A stretch of 34,141 nt of DNA from JBNKDD01 sp050288085 (GTDB lineage Bacteria; Chloroflexota; Anaerolineae; Aggregatilineales; UBA3940), in assembly GCA_050288085.1 (NCBI GenBank), contig JBNKDD010000023.1, positions 1-34,141 on the forward strand, read 5' to 3'. The first letter of the stretch is position 1, and every line of letters starts with the position of its first letter. Of the stretch, positions 8,711 to 16,327 are shown in pieces. A model generated the notes under the pieces. It had not been told where the DNA came from. It saw only the letters and a list, made by a program, of their open reading frames with translations, and searched no databases. Position numbers and translations under genes: made by a program.

Positions 8711-8848
8711 ATGCATCTGTTGAATGAAACAGGCAGTATACGTCTATTACGGCCTCGCTCTATTGAGCAGGCAGGCTTAGAGATCGTTGAATTACAGGTT
8801 ATTTGGGGGGAAATCTGGGCAACTACTTCCCCGGAGGGTCAATTGTGA
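8711..8848 (+). CDS. Possible 45-residue ORF coupled to the next glycosyltransferase
   Basis: ATG at 8711 opens a 45-codon frame ending in TGA at 8846-8848, which overlaps the GTG start of the following glycosyltransferase in a GTGA arrangement. It fills the otherwise empty gap between two closely packed genes and contains an Arg/Leu-rich start, then an SIEQAGLEIVELQVIWGEIW stretch. There is no clear ribosome binding site for the ATG and no recognisable family. It could be a real small protein, a remnant of a decayed gene, or chance. The overlap geometry is the only positive sign. Confidence 0.3.
   Translation: MHLLNETGSIRLLRPRSIEQAGLEIVELQVIWGEIWATTSPEGQL
8833..8838 (+). promoter_or_regulatory. 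Ribosome binding site that fixes the start at 8845
   Basis: GGAGGG lies 6 nt before GTG at 8845-8847. A longer frame begins with TTG at 8803 but lacks such a site and adds 14 residues before the first beta-strand, so the GTG is preferred. Confidence 0.75.
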
Positions 8849-9972
8849 GCAAAGAACGGCGCGGTTTGGCACTCTTTTTCACGCTAGGCGTATCGCTAGC
8901 CGATTGGCAAGCGGGAGGCTATCTAGAGCGAGAGATTGCCTATTACCGGCGGCTATCCAGAGAGATCGGCCCCGTCACATTTATGACATATGGCGGTGAG
9001 GAAGACCTCAAGCTGGCCGAAAATTTTAGTGACATACGCATTCTGAATAACCCGGACCGAATCCCTCCCGAAACTTTTGCACGCCGCGCCTCGGATATCT
9101 ACAAAGATCAGCTTCGGGAAACTGCTATTGTCAAGAGCAACCAGATAAAAGGGGCACAGGCTGCTATCAGGGCCTCTTTGACCAGCGGCGCTAGTGCGGT
9201 AGTTCGCTGCGGGTATCTGCTATCGCGGTTTGTTTCTAACCGGCCAGTGTCAAACCGGATGCGGTTTGGCCTGTGGCGGCGTGAGTTGGCCCTGTTTCAC
9301 CAGGCCAGGCATATTTTTCTCCCCACCAACGAAGATGCTCAATACGCCCGGCGCTGGTATGCCCTCCCATCAGATAAGGTGAAGGTTATCCCTAACTTCG
9401 TTGATCCTGACCTGTTTGCGCCCAAAGAAGATGTAGCCTGTGAACCGGGTCTAATTTGCTTCGTGGGGCGGTTGGAACCACAAAAGAATCTGCTGGCCCT
9501 GGTTGAGGCAGTATCCGGCATCAAAGGGGCCAGATTACGCCTGATCGGAACCGGGTCACAGAAAGAACAACTGCTAGTCCTGGCTAAAGAAAAGAACGTC
9601 CCGATTGAGATCATTGACTGGGTTCCGCACGTTAATCTGCCGCGTTACCTGGCGGAAGGCGAGGTATTTGTCCTGCCTTCGCTGTATGAGGGATTGCCTA
9701 AATCCCTGATTGAAGCGATGACGGCGGGCGTCCCGGTGGTTGCAACAAAAGTGCATGGCAGCGAATCACTGATCAAACATCTGCGAACCGGCTGGCTGTG
9801 CGAGGATACGTCGGTTGCCTCATTAAGAGAAGGGCTGCAAACACTCCTGCGGGATTCGAGCCTACGATCACAGATCGGGCGGGCGGCCCGCGAATATGCA
9901 GTTGAACATTTCTCGTTAGAGAAGGTAGTGGCGCGGGAAGTCAGCATCTATAAGGAGTCGGGTCTTGTCTGA
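8845..9972 (+). CDS. Glycosyltransferase family 4
   Basis: 375 residues from the GTG start. N-terminal acceptor domain begins with LALFFTLGVSLADWQAGG, including the glycine-rich GGYLER segment. In the C-terminal half are VIPNFVDPDLFAPK, ICFVGRLEPQKNL (the conserved Lys of the R-P-K donor motif is visible), LIGTGSQKEQL, and PSLYEGLPKSLIEAM with the EX7E pair, followed by GVPVVAT. All are standard GT4 features and point to a retaining, nucleotide-sugar-dependent enzyme. It overlaps the next gene by 8 nt. Donor and acceptor cannot be deduced. Confidence 0.9.
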   Translation: MSKERRGLALFFTLGVSLADWQAGGYLEREIAYYRRLSREIGPVTFMTYGGEEDLKLAENFSDIRILNNPDRIPPETFARRASDIYKDQLRETAIVKSNQIKGAQAAIRASLTSGASAVVRCGYLLSRFVSNRPVSNRMRFGLWRRELALFHQARHIFLPTNEDAQYARRWYALPSDKVKVIPNFVDPDLFAPKEDVACEPGLICFVGRLEPQKNLLALVEAVSGIKGARLRLIGTGSQKEQLLVLAKEKNVPIEIIDWVPHVNLPRYLAEGEVFVLPSLYEGLPKSLIEAMTAGVPVVATKVHGSESLIKHLRTGWLCEDTSVASLREGLQTLLRDSSLRSQIGRAAREYAVEHFSLEKVVAREVSIYKESGLV

Positions 9973-10930
9973 CGTACCTGCTGTCAGCGTCGTGATGGCC
10001 GTATATAACGGCGGCGATGGCCTGCTCAAAACCCTTGACAGCCTGCAACATCAGACCTTCACCAACTTCGAGCTAATTATCATTGATGATGCTTCAACGG
10101 ATAAAACTTGGGCGCATCTCTCACAGTGCAACTTAAAGCGCCTGCGGGTGCATCGTAACCTGACCAATCGAGGGCAGACCGCATCACTCAATATGGCGCT
10201 GGGGATGGCACGCGGGCAATACATCGCCCGACACGATGCCGAGGATATATCCGCGCCGGAACGGTTCGAGAAGCAGGTCGCTTACCTGAACGATCACCCC
10301 AGTGTGGCGCTGGTAGGAACTCAAATAGAATGGGTGGATCGCGAAGGGGAGGTGGTGCGCCGCTTCGAGTATCCGACCGACTACCCGTCAATTGTGAAAC
10401 GACTTGAAAATAAAAACAGTTTTGGTCACGGGTCGGTGATGTTCCGGCGCGAGGCGCTGGATCAGATTGATGCTTACCGTGAGACGTTCCGGCTGGCCCA
10501 GGATTACGACCTGTGGCTGCGCATGGCCGAAAAGTATCGGGCTGCTAATTTGCCAGAGGTGCTGTACCGGATGCGTTTTAGTGCGAGGATGGCAAGTGTT
10601 TCCCGCAATACGGAACAGGCCGCTTATGCCCGGTTAGCCCGCCAATTGGCTGCCGAACGTGCCCAGTGTGGCAGCGAACAAACCGATGTCGATCAGGCAG
10701 CCCAGGCCATTGACCGCCGCTACCGCCGGATGGACCCGATCTCCCGGCAGGTCGAACGGGCTAATAATATGGTCAACTGGGCGGAGCGGCTCCTCTGGTG
10801 GGGTGGGCCATCGGCCCGATATGCCTGGCCGATGTGGACTTATGCGCTGATGGCCTGCCCGGTGCATCCCCGCGTTTGGAAGTTTGCTGCCCGCCAGCTC
10901 TTGAAATCCCAAACATCAACAAAAACCTGA
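9965..10930 (+). CDS. Glycosyltransferase family 2
   Basis: 321 residues. The GT-A fold is clear: VSVVMAVYNGGDGLLKTLDSL at 7-27, IIIDDASTDKTW at 38-49, RHDAED at 89-94 as the DxD-like metal and nucleotide site, and AQDYDLWLRMAE around 178-189 as the catalytic-base region (ED motif variant). The C-terminal 70 residues hold aromatic, semi-hydrophobic helices (NWAERLLWWGG, WPMWTYALMACP) that could associate with the membrane. Start is TTG at 9965 with AAGGAG just upstream; it overlaps the preceding gene by 8 nt. This is the last gene of block 1 and is followed by a hairpin. An inverting enzyme, substrate unknown. Confidence 0.9.
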   Translation: MSDVPAVSVVMAVYNGGDGLLKTLDSLQHQTFTNFELIIIDDASTDKTWAHLSQCNLKRLRVHRNLTNRGQTASLNMALGMARGQYIARHDAEDISAPERFEKQVAYLNDHPSVALVGTQIEWVDREGEVVRRFEYPTDYPSIVKRLENKNSFGHGSVMFRREALDQIDAYRETFRLAQDYDLWLRMAEKYRAANLPEVLYRMRFSARMASVSRNTEQAAYARLARQLAAERAQCGSEQTDVDQAAQAIDRRYRRMDPISRQVERANNMVNWAERLLWWGGPSARYAWPMWTYALMACPVHPRVWKFAARQLLKSQTSTKT

Positions 10931-10985
10931 TACACAGGGACGCGGCGTGCCGTGCTTACCCTTCTATGCTGTCTGCTGATTCGAG

Positions 10986-11010
10986 AAAATAGGCGAAGTC
11001 AGCCTATTTT
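10986..11010 (+). terminator. Hairpin with T-tract between block 1 and block 2
   Basis: AAAATAGGC (10986-10994) and GCCTATTTT (11002-11010) form a perfect 9-bp stem with a 7-nt loop, ending in TTTT. The GC core is only three pairs, so it may be a weak bidirectional terminator or an attenuator rather than a full stop. It lies 56 nt after the GT2 stop and 48 nt before the next start. Confidence 0.55.
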
Positions 11011-11057
11011 GGATAAACTTGCTAGCCGTTATCTATATCAACGTGGAGACAATCTGG

Positions 11058-12077
11058 ATGTTCAAAGGTAAACACATTTTAGTAACGGGCGGAACCGGTT
11101 CGTTCGGCCATCACATCGTTAACCGGCTGCTTAAAGACGACGACCTCGCAGAAATTCGCATCCTTAACCGGGATGAAGATAAACAACATCGCATGAGCCA
11201 GGAGCTTGGAATGCTGGAGCATTTCCCCAGCTTTGGCAAGGTTCGTTTTGTATTAGGCGATATCCGCGACCCCCATTCGATTGATACGGCAATGCAAGGC
11301 ATCGATTATGTTTTTCATGCGGCTGCGCTCAAACAAGTGCCGTCATGCGAATATAACGTTCTGGAGGCGATTAAGACCAATGTCAACGGCGCACAGAATG
11401 TAATCGATGCAGCGCTCAATCATGAAGTTGAGGCAGTGGTTGCAATCAGCACCGATAAGGCGGTCAAGCCGGTCAATGCGATGGGGATGACCAAAGCCCT
11501 GCAAGAAAAACTCTTTACGGTCGCTGCCGCTAATTCGCCGAAGACCCGGTTTAGCTGTGTGCGTTATGGAAACGTGGTTGGTTCTCGCGGCTCGGTGATT
11601 CCCCTGTTCAAGAATCTGATCGATCAGGGGCGGGACCTGACTATCACCGATCCCGACATGACACGCTTCTTTATCACCCTTGAAGAAGCTATCGACCTGG
11701 TGATCTATGCGATCAATTATGCGGTCGGCGGCGAGACGTTTGTCCGGGGTGCGCCATCGGTGCGTATCCCTGAGCTGGCACAAACGATGCTGGATACGAT
11801 GGCCCCCGGCAAGGGACTTGGCATCAAGAATATCGGTGTACGGCCCGGTGAGAAGATTCACGAGATTCTGGTGAGTGAGGCCGAAGCGCATCGCACTTAC
11901 TACGGGCATGATGAGCATATCTTCGTGATCCTACCCCAGATCGAGATCAAATCAACCTATGCAGCCTATAACGACGGCAAGAAAGTACCTTTCGTGGAAT
12001 ATAGCTCCAATGAAACACGGCTGCTCGACTCGGATCAGATCGCTGATGTACTGCGCGAAACAGGGTGGTTAGATTAA
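11058..12077 (+). CDS. UDP-GlcNAc inverting 4,6-dehydratase/epimerase, CapE/FnlA/WbjB-like
   Basis: 339 residues from ATG 11058, chosen because GGAG lies 9 nt upstream and MFKGKHILVTGG is the conserved N-terminus; an in-frame upstream start would add 13 unrelated residues. An extended SDR: TGGTGSFG at 10-17 binds the cofactor, AALKQVPSCE at 89-98 and STDKA at 131-135 are family hallmarks, and the usual YxxxK is MxxxK (Met142, Lys146), as in CapE-type enzymes. TRFFITLEEA and RPGEKIHEIL complete the match. Known relatives convert UDP-GlcNAc to a UDP-2-acetamido-2,6-dideoxy-4-hexulose with C5/C3 epimerisation, the first step to UDP-L-FucNAc or related sugars. It opens the 17-gene block, and the next gene overlaps its stop codon. 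Confidence 0.88.
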   Translation: MFKGKHILVTGGTGSFGHHIVNRLLKDDDLAEIRILNRDEDKQHRMSQELGMLEHFPSFGKVRFVLGDIRDPHSIDTAMQGIDYVFHAAALKQVPSCEYNVLEAIKTNVNGAQNVIDAALNHEVEAVVAISTDKAVKPVNAMGMTKALQEKLFTVAAANSPKTRFSCVRYGNVVGSRGSVIPLFKNLIDQGRDLTITDPDMTRFFITLEEAIDLVIYAINYAVGGETFVRGAPSVRIPELAQTMLDTMAPGKGLGIKNIGVRPGEKIHEILVSEAEAHRTYYGHDEHIFVILPQIEIKSTYAAYNDGKKVPFVEYSSNETRLLDSDQIADVLRETGWLD

Positions 12078-12934
12078 TGACTGTGCGATTGTTGGTGCTT
12101 GGAGGAAATGGACTGCTAGGCCATCATGTCTGGGGCGAGGCGCTAAGTGATTCGCGCTTCGAGGTGAAAGCTACTGTGCGCGAAAATCGCCTCGGCAGCC
12201 TGCCATCCGGGTATCGACCGTCTGCTACAGCATATGATGTCCGGGATGAACCGGGGTTTGAGGAGATCGTTGGGACCTTTTCCCCTCAAGCAGTGATCAA
12301 CTGTGCGGGGATCACCAAGCATATCCAGGCCAATCCAGAAGAGGCGATCTTTGTTAACAGCCTGGCCCCTCACCGGTTGGCCCGGATCTGTGCGGGTCAT
12401 GGTTCAAGGCTGGTTCATATCAGCACCGACTGTGTCTTCGCCGGGAGCAAGGGTAACTACAGCGAAGATGATCTACCCGATCCGCCTGATGTGTATGGGC
12501 GCAGTAAATTGTTGGGCGAGGTCAGCAGCGCGCCTCACATTACGCTGCGTACCTCGTTTGTCGGGCGGGAACTCGATACGAAGTACGGGCTGCTGGAATG
12601 GTTCCTGTCTCAAAAAGGAGAGATAAACGGTTACCGGCAGGCGATCTGGTCAGGACTGGGTGCTCCGGCATTGGCGCGGTTGCTGCTGGAGGTAGCACTC
12701 CGCCCTGATCTGACCGGGCTGTGGCATGTCGGCGGGGAATCTATCGATAAGTATCACCTCCTGCTCAAGTTAAAAGAAACCTTCGGGAAAGATGACGTGG
12801 AGATTAAACCGGTTGACGAGCCAATGATTGATCGGAGCCTGGACAGCCGCCGGTTTGCGGATACGGGGCTGAGCGTACCATCAATGGCCGAGATGATCGC
12901 TGAATTGGCCGGGGGAAAACACGTCCATGATTGA
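12077..12934 (+). CDS. RmlD-like NAD(P)-dependent sugar reductase
   Basis: 285 residues. LLVLGGNGLLGHHVWGEAL is the Rossmann glycine motif, HISTDCVFAG at 114-123 and VYGRSKLLGE with Tyr140/Lys144 are the active-site motifs of the dTDP-4-dehydrorhamnose reductase group. Start is ATG at 12077 in a TAATG one-base overlap with the dehydratase stop. Placed directly after a CapE-like dehydratase it probably reduces the 4-keto intermediate to a 2-acetamido-2,6-dideoxyhexose. It is shorter than CapF-type enzymes (about 370 residues) and lacks their C-terminal cupin domain, so the exact product may differ from UDP-L-FucNAc. A generic RmlD role in rhamnose synthesis is less likely, as no rmlABC genes are nearby. 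Confidence 0.85.
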   Translation: MTVRLLVLGGNGLLGHHVWGEALSDSRFEVKATVRENRLGSLPSGYRPSATAYDVRDEPGFEEIVGTFSPQAVINCAGITKHIQANPEEAIFVNSLAPHRLARICAGHGSRLVHISTDCVFAGSKGNYSEDDLPDPPDVYGRSKLLGEVSSAPHITLRTSFVGRELDTKYGLLEWFLSQKGEINGYRQAIWSGLGAPALARLLLEVALRPDLTGLWHVGGESIDKYHLLLKLKETFGKDDVEIKPVDEPMIDRSLDSRRFADTGLSVPSMAEMIAELAGGKHVHD

Positions 12935-13832
12935 AAATCTCCGCCTGAAAATCGATGAGCGAAACTACCGTCTCCAGGTTCAACGGAAAACGGTTTGCCC
13001 GCCGGATGCTCCCCGGCTGGTTATTGTAGGGCATCACCTCAGCCAACAAGCGATGGATATGACTCGAGTCGCCGTTCGGAGCATTCACCGGTTTACGACT
13101 ATCCCACACGAGGTGTGGGTGGTTGATAACAATTCGCCGGAGGAATTCTCAACATGGCTGTACGAAGAACCGCATATCAACGTGATCTTGAATCAGACCG
13201 AACCGCTCCCGCCCCGGAAAGCTTCGGGGCTGCGCAGCCTAGTCGGTGGGCTGATACGCCCTCGCCAGCAGGTGATGGATCGGAGCTATGCGAATGGGCT
13301 GGCGCTCCAGTTAGCCGCAGAAGTAATTGAGGAAGACTGTGCTTACTTCGGCATCTTTCACAACGATATCTTGATTTGCAAAAAAGGATGGCTGGCCTTC
13401 TTGCTGTCGAAGTTTAACGATCAGGTGCGCGGCGCGGCGGTGGCTGAACATGACAGCCCGAAACAAATAACATCGATGAGTGCATCGGGGTATCTGGTCG
13501 ATTTCCGGTTGAGTCAGGAATTAGGCGCTCACTTTCTGCCTAACATGCCGGATTGGGATGCGGCGGAACTGCCGTCACATAAACTGGTCGAAGCGGGGTA
13601 CAGCTACTATGCCAGCCGCAACACCTTTAACATGCCGGAGAGTGTGGACGATATCCCGGAAGATAACCTACTCCGGCAGATTCATGCCGACCGAAGCTTT
13701 GACGATGCGGGGGATATCTACTTTATGCATCTCGGTCGGGGCACCGAAAAAGCGGCTGGCCGCTATGACAAACCTGGCAAAACCTACCCGGAGCAGTGGG
13801 TCGCTTATGCGGAGGAGCACCTGTTAAGTTGA
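12927..13832 (+). CDS. Putative GT-A-fold glycosyltransferase (GT2-like)
   Basis: 301 residues. LVIVGHHLSQQAM followed by HEVWVVDNNSPEEF (about 61-74) is the beginning of a GT2-like nucleotide-binding domain, and YFGIFHNDILICKKGWL (140-156) places His145-Asn-Asp147 where the DxD metal site would be; the middle residue and first Asp differ from the canonical motif. A conserved-looking KTYPEQWVAYAEEHL tail closes the protein. ATG overlaps the reductase stop by 8 nt. I can support glycosyltransferase only as a family-level assignment; a non-enzymatic relative is possible because the metal motif is degenerate. Confidence 0.65.
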   Translation: MIENLRLKIDERNYRLQVQRKTVCPPDAPRLVIVGHHLSQQAMDMTRVAVRSIHRFTTIPHEVWVVDNNSPEEFSTWLYEEPHINVILNQTEPLPPRKASGLRSLVGGLIRPRQQVMDRSYANGLALQLAAEVIEEDCAYFGIFHNDILICKKGWLAFLLSKFNDQVRGAAVAEHDSPKQITSMSASGYLVDFRLSQELGAHFLPNMPDWDAAELPSHKLVEAGYSYYASRNTFNMPESVDDIPEDNLLRQIHADRSFDDAGDIYFMHLGRGTEKAAGRYDKPGKTYPEQWVAYAEEHLLS

Positions 13833-14593
13833 GTGATCGACTGGCCTTACGGATGGATGATGTTGGTGCGTCGTCCAAGCAATATGAAATGTACGCCAAG
13901 CGTGATCTGACGGTTGGCCCGGTGCAGGTTTCCGGGGATGTTCTCTTCCTCAAAGCGCTGCCTGCCTTCAGGGGGTGGGGGCCGTATCGTGAATTAAAGC
14001 CCAAAGAGATTGGAAGCATTCTGAATATATTGGAGCGGCACGAAGCAAAGCTCACGGTGGGGATAACTGCCGCCTGGGTGAATTGGAATGGAAGTTTAAC
14101 GCCCTATCCTGAACGGTTTCCGGCTCAGGCTGCGGTGCTTCGCGAGGGTGTTCAATCCGGTCTCATCGAGATAGCAAATCATGGGCTGACACACTGTGTG
14201 CTGACGGGTCACGCTTTCCGACCGGCATGGCGGCACAACAACCGGAAATCTCACCGGGAATTCTGGGAACATGTCCCGGTGGATACTCAAGAGGATCATA
14301 TCCGGCGGTCGCAAAATATTTTACAAGAAACTTTCGACGTCGAGGTGGTGACGCTCGTGCCACCAGGCAATGTGTTTACTGACGATACTTTAGCGATTGC
14401 AGCCCGCTATGGGCTGCGGATAGTCTCCTGTGATACGCCTCCACGCTCCCATGAGCAGTTACAGGTTATCGGCAATCAAGATGTGCTGGCCTTTCATGAT
14501 CGTGAAATAGTGTTAGATGGATTGGGCTGGTTGGAAAAACAGCTTGATGCCTATACGGACCGGCAGTTTTGCTTTGTGCGCGATCTGGTGTGA
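13829..14593 (+). CDS. NodB-type (CE4) polysaccharide deacetylase-like protein
   Basis: 254 residues from TTG at 13829, which overlaps the preceding TGA as TTGA; GGAGGAG lies 11 nt upstream. A later ATG would begin within the first catalytic motif and is rejected. Motifs in order: RMDDVG with Asp10/Asp11 (motif 1), ANHGLTH with His118 and His122 (metal-binding H-x3-H), VPPGNVFTDD at 177-186 (motif 3), and FHDRE at 222-226 with the late histidine. There is no signal peptide, so it should act in the cytosol on a lipid-linked or nucleotide-linked intermediate rather than on finished wall polymer, like the WbmS-type members of sugar operons. A de-N-acetylation is predicted but the substrate is not known. 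Confidence 0.82.
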   Translation: MSDRLALRMDDVGASSKQYEMYAKRDLTVGPVQVSGDVLFLKALPAFRGWGPYRELKPKEIGSILNILERHEAKLTVGITAAWVNWNGSLTPYPERFPAQAAVLREGVQSGLIEIANHGLTHCVLTGHAFRPAWRHNNRKSHREFWEHVPVDTQEDHIRRSQNILQETFDVEVVTLVPPGNVFTDDTLAIAARYGLRIVSCDTPPRSHEQLQVIGNQDVLAFHDREIVLDGLGWLEKQLDAYTDRQFCFVRDLV

Positions 14594-14596
14594 TCC

Positions 14597-15334
14597 ATGA
14601 AGATTAAACAACTGCTTCTGTCACTTTACCGCCGGATGCCCTGGCGGGCATTAGATCGCTGGGTGGCCTATTCGGAAAGGCGGCGGCTGCTTGATAGCGG
14701 GCTGAAAAATAAAACCTGGCTGATCACAGGCCGGGTATTGGAAATCGGAGCGGGGCAGCAAGGTCGTCGCAGCCGAGTGGATCTGCCGGTCGATGATACC
14801 ACCAGGTGGGTAACCTATGATCTGGCTCAAAGCCAACAACCTCATGTCAGCGGGGATATCCAATCGCTGCCATTTCCTTCAGACAGCTTTGACGTGATTC
14901 TGTGCCTGGAGGTACTTGAATATGTCCCGGATTTAAATCGGGCATTAAGCGAATTTCGCCGGGTGTTGAATAATACTCACGGGGTGCTGCTGCTGTCAAT
15001 TCCGTTTATGCACCGGGCCGATCATCCATCAGACCGGTGGCGACTGACGGCCTACGGGTTGCGCCAGTTATTCGAAAGTGAAGGCTTCTGCCTTGATGAT
15101 TTACAATCGCAAGGTGCGGCCTTGATGGTGGTGGCCAATACAATTAAGTTTGTGCTGTATTTAATTGTACGCAGAAAGTCGTTGCGCCTGATTCTGGCGG
15201 CGCTGGCGTGGCTGCCGATTATGCTGCTGCGTTGGCTGGATGACCCGTTTGCTCAGCAAATCCCACATCTAAAAGATTTCAGCACCGGTTACCTGATTCA
15301 AGCTTCGGTAGGGGAAAAGCATGCGCATCTGTAG
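14597..15334 (+). CDS. SAM-dependent class I methyltransferase
   Basis: 245 residues. VLEIGAGQQG at 47-56 is motif I, Asp75 in VTYDLA ends the second strand, DIQSLPFPSDSFDVILCLEVLEYV at 87-110 holds the post-I and II region, and LSIPFMHRADHPSDRWRLTAYGLRQLFE follows the Methyltransf_11 pattern. The C-terminal 70 residues are strongly hydrophobic and basic (FVLYLIVRRKSLRLILAALAWLPIMLL), suggesting membrane association. It starts 3 nt after the deacetylase and overlaps the next gene by 14 nt. A sugar O-methylation or N-methylation in the glycan is the likely role; the acceptor is unknown. Confidence 0.85.
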   Translation: MKIKQLLLSLYRRMPWRALDRWVAYSERRRLLDSGLKNKTWLITGRVLEIGAGQQGRRSRVDLPVDDTTRWVTYDLAQSQQPHVSGDIQSLPFPSDSFDVILCLEVLEYVPDLNRALSEFRRVLNNTHGVLLLSIPFMHRADHPSDRWRLTAYGLRQLFESEGFCLDDLQSQGAALMVVANTIKFVLYLIVRRKSLRLILAALAWLPIMLLRWLDDPFAQQIPHLKDFSTGYLIQASVGEKHAHL

Positions 15335-16325
15335 CCCAATACCGTTCCGGGCGGCTGGCGGCGGATTTTACGTGCTCCGGGAGCTAGAGCGATTCCTGGA
15401 ATCGCGGGGACACACGGTCACCAAAAATATCACCGACCGATATGACATACTGCTTACCAACAGCTGGCAGGTAAGCTATGATGATGTTCTGGAGGCGATC
15501 CGCCAGAATCCCAATGTGCGGATTGTTCACCGGGTGGATGGGTCTTCACAGGATTATGGACGGGGATCAAAAGGGGATCGGAAACAATCGCGGGTGAATC
15601 AGTTCGCCGATCTGACGATCTTTCAGAGCGCCTACTGCCGTCACAGCACCAGGGAGAAATTTCCGGTGATTGTGGGTGATGGCCCGGTGATTCATAACCC
15701 GGTGGATGTTGAGCGCTTTTCACCGGACGGGGATCGGATGGACTTACCCGGTGATGGGGTGCGGCTGGTGTATGTCACGTTCAGCACTAACCCGATGAAA
15801 GGTTGGGGCGATGTGTATACGCTGGCCCAAGATCACCCCAGTCTGACCTTTGTGCTGATCGGCCAGTATGAAGATCCGCCTGATCTGCCCAATGTACAGG
15901 TGGCCGGGCTACTGGCTCAAGATGATTTACCTGCTGTCCTGCGATCCTGTGATGTGTTTCTGGCGTTTCAGCGGAATGAAGCCTGTCCAAACGTTGTCTT
16001 AGAAGGGATGGCTTCCGGGCTGCCGGTGCTGTACATCGAGAGTGGAGCCACCCCGGAACTAGTCGGCGCATGTGGGCTGCCGATTACGGTGGAAACTTTC
16101 CAGCCTCAATTAGAAAAACTGCTTGCTGACCGGGATCAGTATGCGGCCTGTGCCCGCCAACGGATGGTGGATCGCTTCAACCCTGATGTGATCTTCGGGC
16201 AATACCTCAGCGAGATGGAATCCACCCTGGATAGACCATTGGGTCTGAAGAAAGTTCGGCGGTGGTTATGGGCCTGGGCGGTCAAGATTGGTCGCCCGAT
16301 TCGGAAACGGCTGCTGGGCCGATAA
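15321..16325 (+). CDS. Glycosyltransferase family 4
   Basis: 334 residues. MRICSPIPFRAAGGGFYVLRELERFL contains the glycine-rich acceptor-side loop. VIHNPVDVERFSP, YVTFSTNPMKGWGDVYTL (Lys in the donor motif), VFLAFQRNEACPNVVLEGMASGLPVLYIESGATPEL with the EX7E pair are the C-terminal GT4 signatures. It is somewhat short for GT4 and ends in a basic helix (KVRRWLWAWAVKIGRPIRKRLLGR), which may hold it at the inner membrane face. ATG has AGGGG about 7 nt upstream and overlaps the methyltransferase gene by 14 nt. Confidence 0.88.
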   Translation: MRICSPIPFRAAGGGFYVLRELERFLESRGHTVTKNITDRYDILLTNSWQVSYDDVLEAIRQNPNVRIVHRVDGSSQDYGRGSKGDRKQSRVNQFADLTIFQSAYCRHSTREKFPVIVGDGPVIHNPVDVERFSPDGDRMDLPGDGVRLVYVTFSTNPMKGWGDVYTLAQDHPSLTFVLIGQYEDPPDLPNVQVAGLLAQDDLPAVLRSCDVFLAFQRNEACPNVVLEGMASGLPVLYIESGATPELVGACGLPITVETFQPQLEKLLADRDQYAACARQRMVDRFNPDVIFGQYLSEMESTLDRPLGLKKVRRWLWAWAVKIGRPIRKRLLGR

Positions 16326-16327
16326 AA

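Noticed and set aside
11343..11918. 191-codon frame on the minus strand inside the CapE-like gene
   Set aside because: Composition is typical of a shadow frame (His/Arg/Asp-rich), while the + strand carries a conserved extended SDR.
12077..12934. rmlD of a dTDP-L-rhamnose pathway
   Set aside because: No rmlA, rmlB or rmlC is recognised nearby, and the direct partner is a CapE-like UDP-GlcNAc dehydratase.
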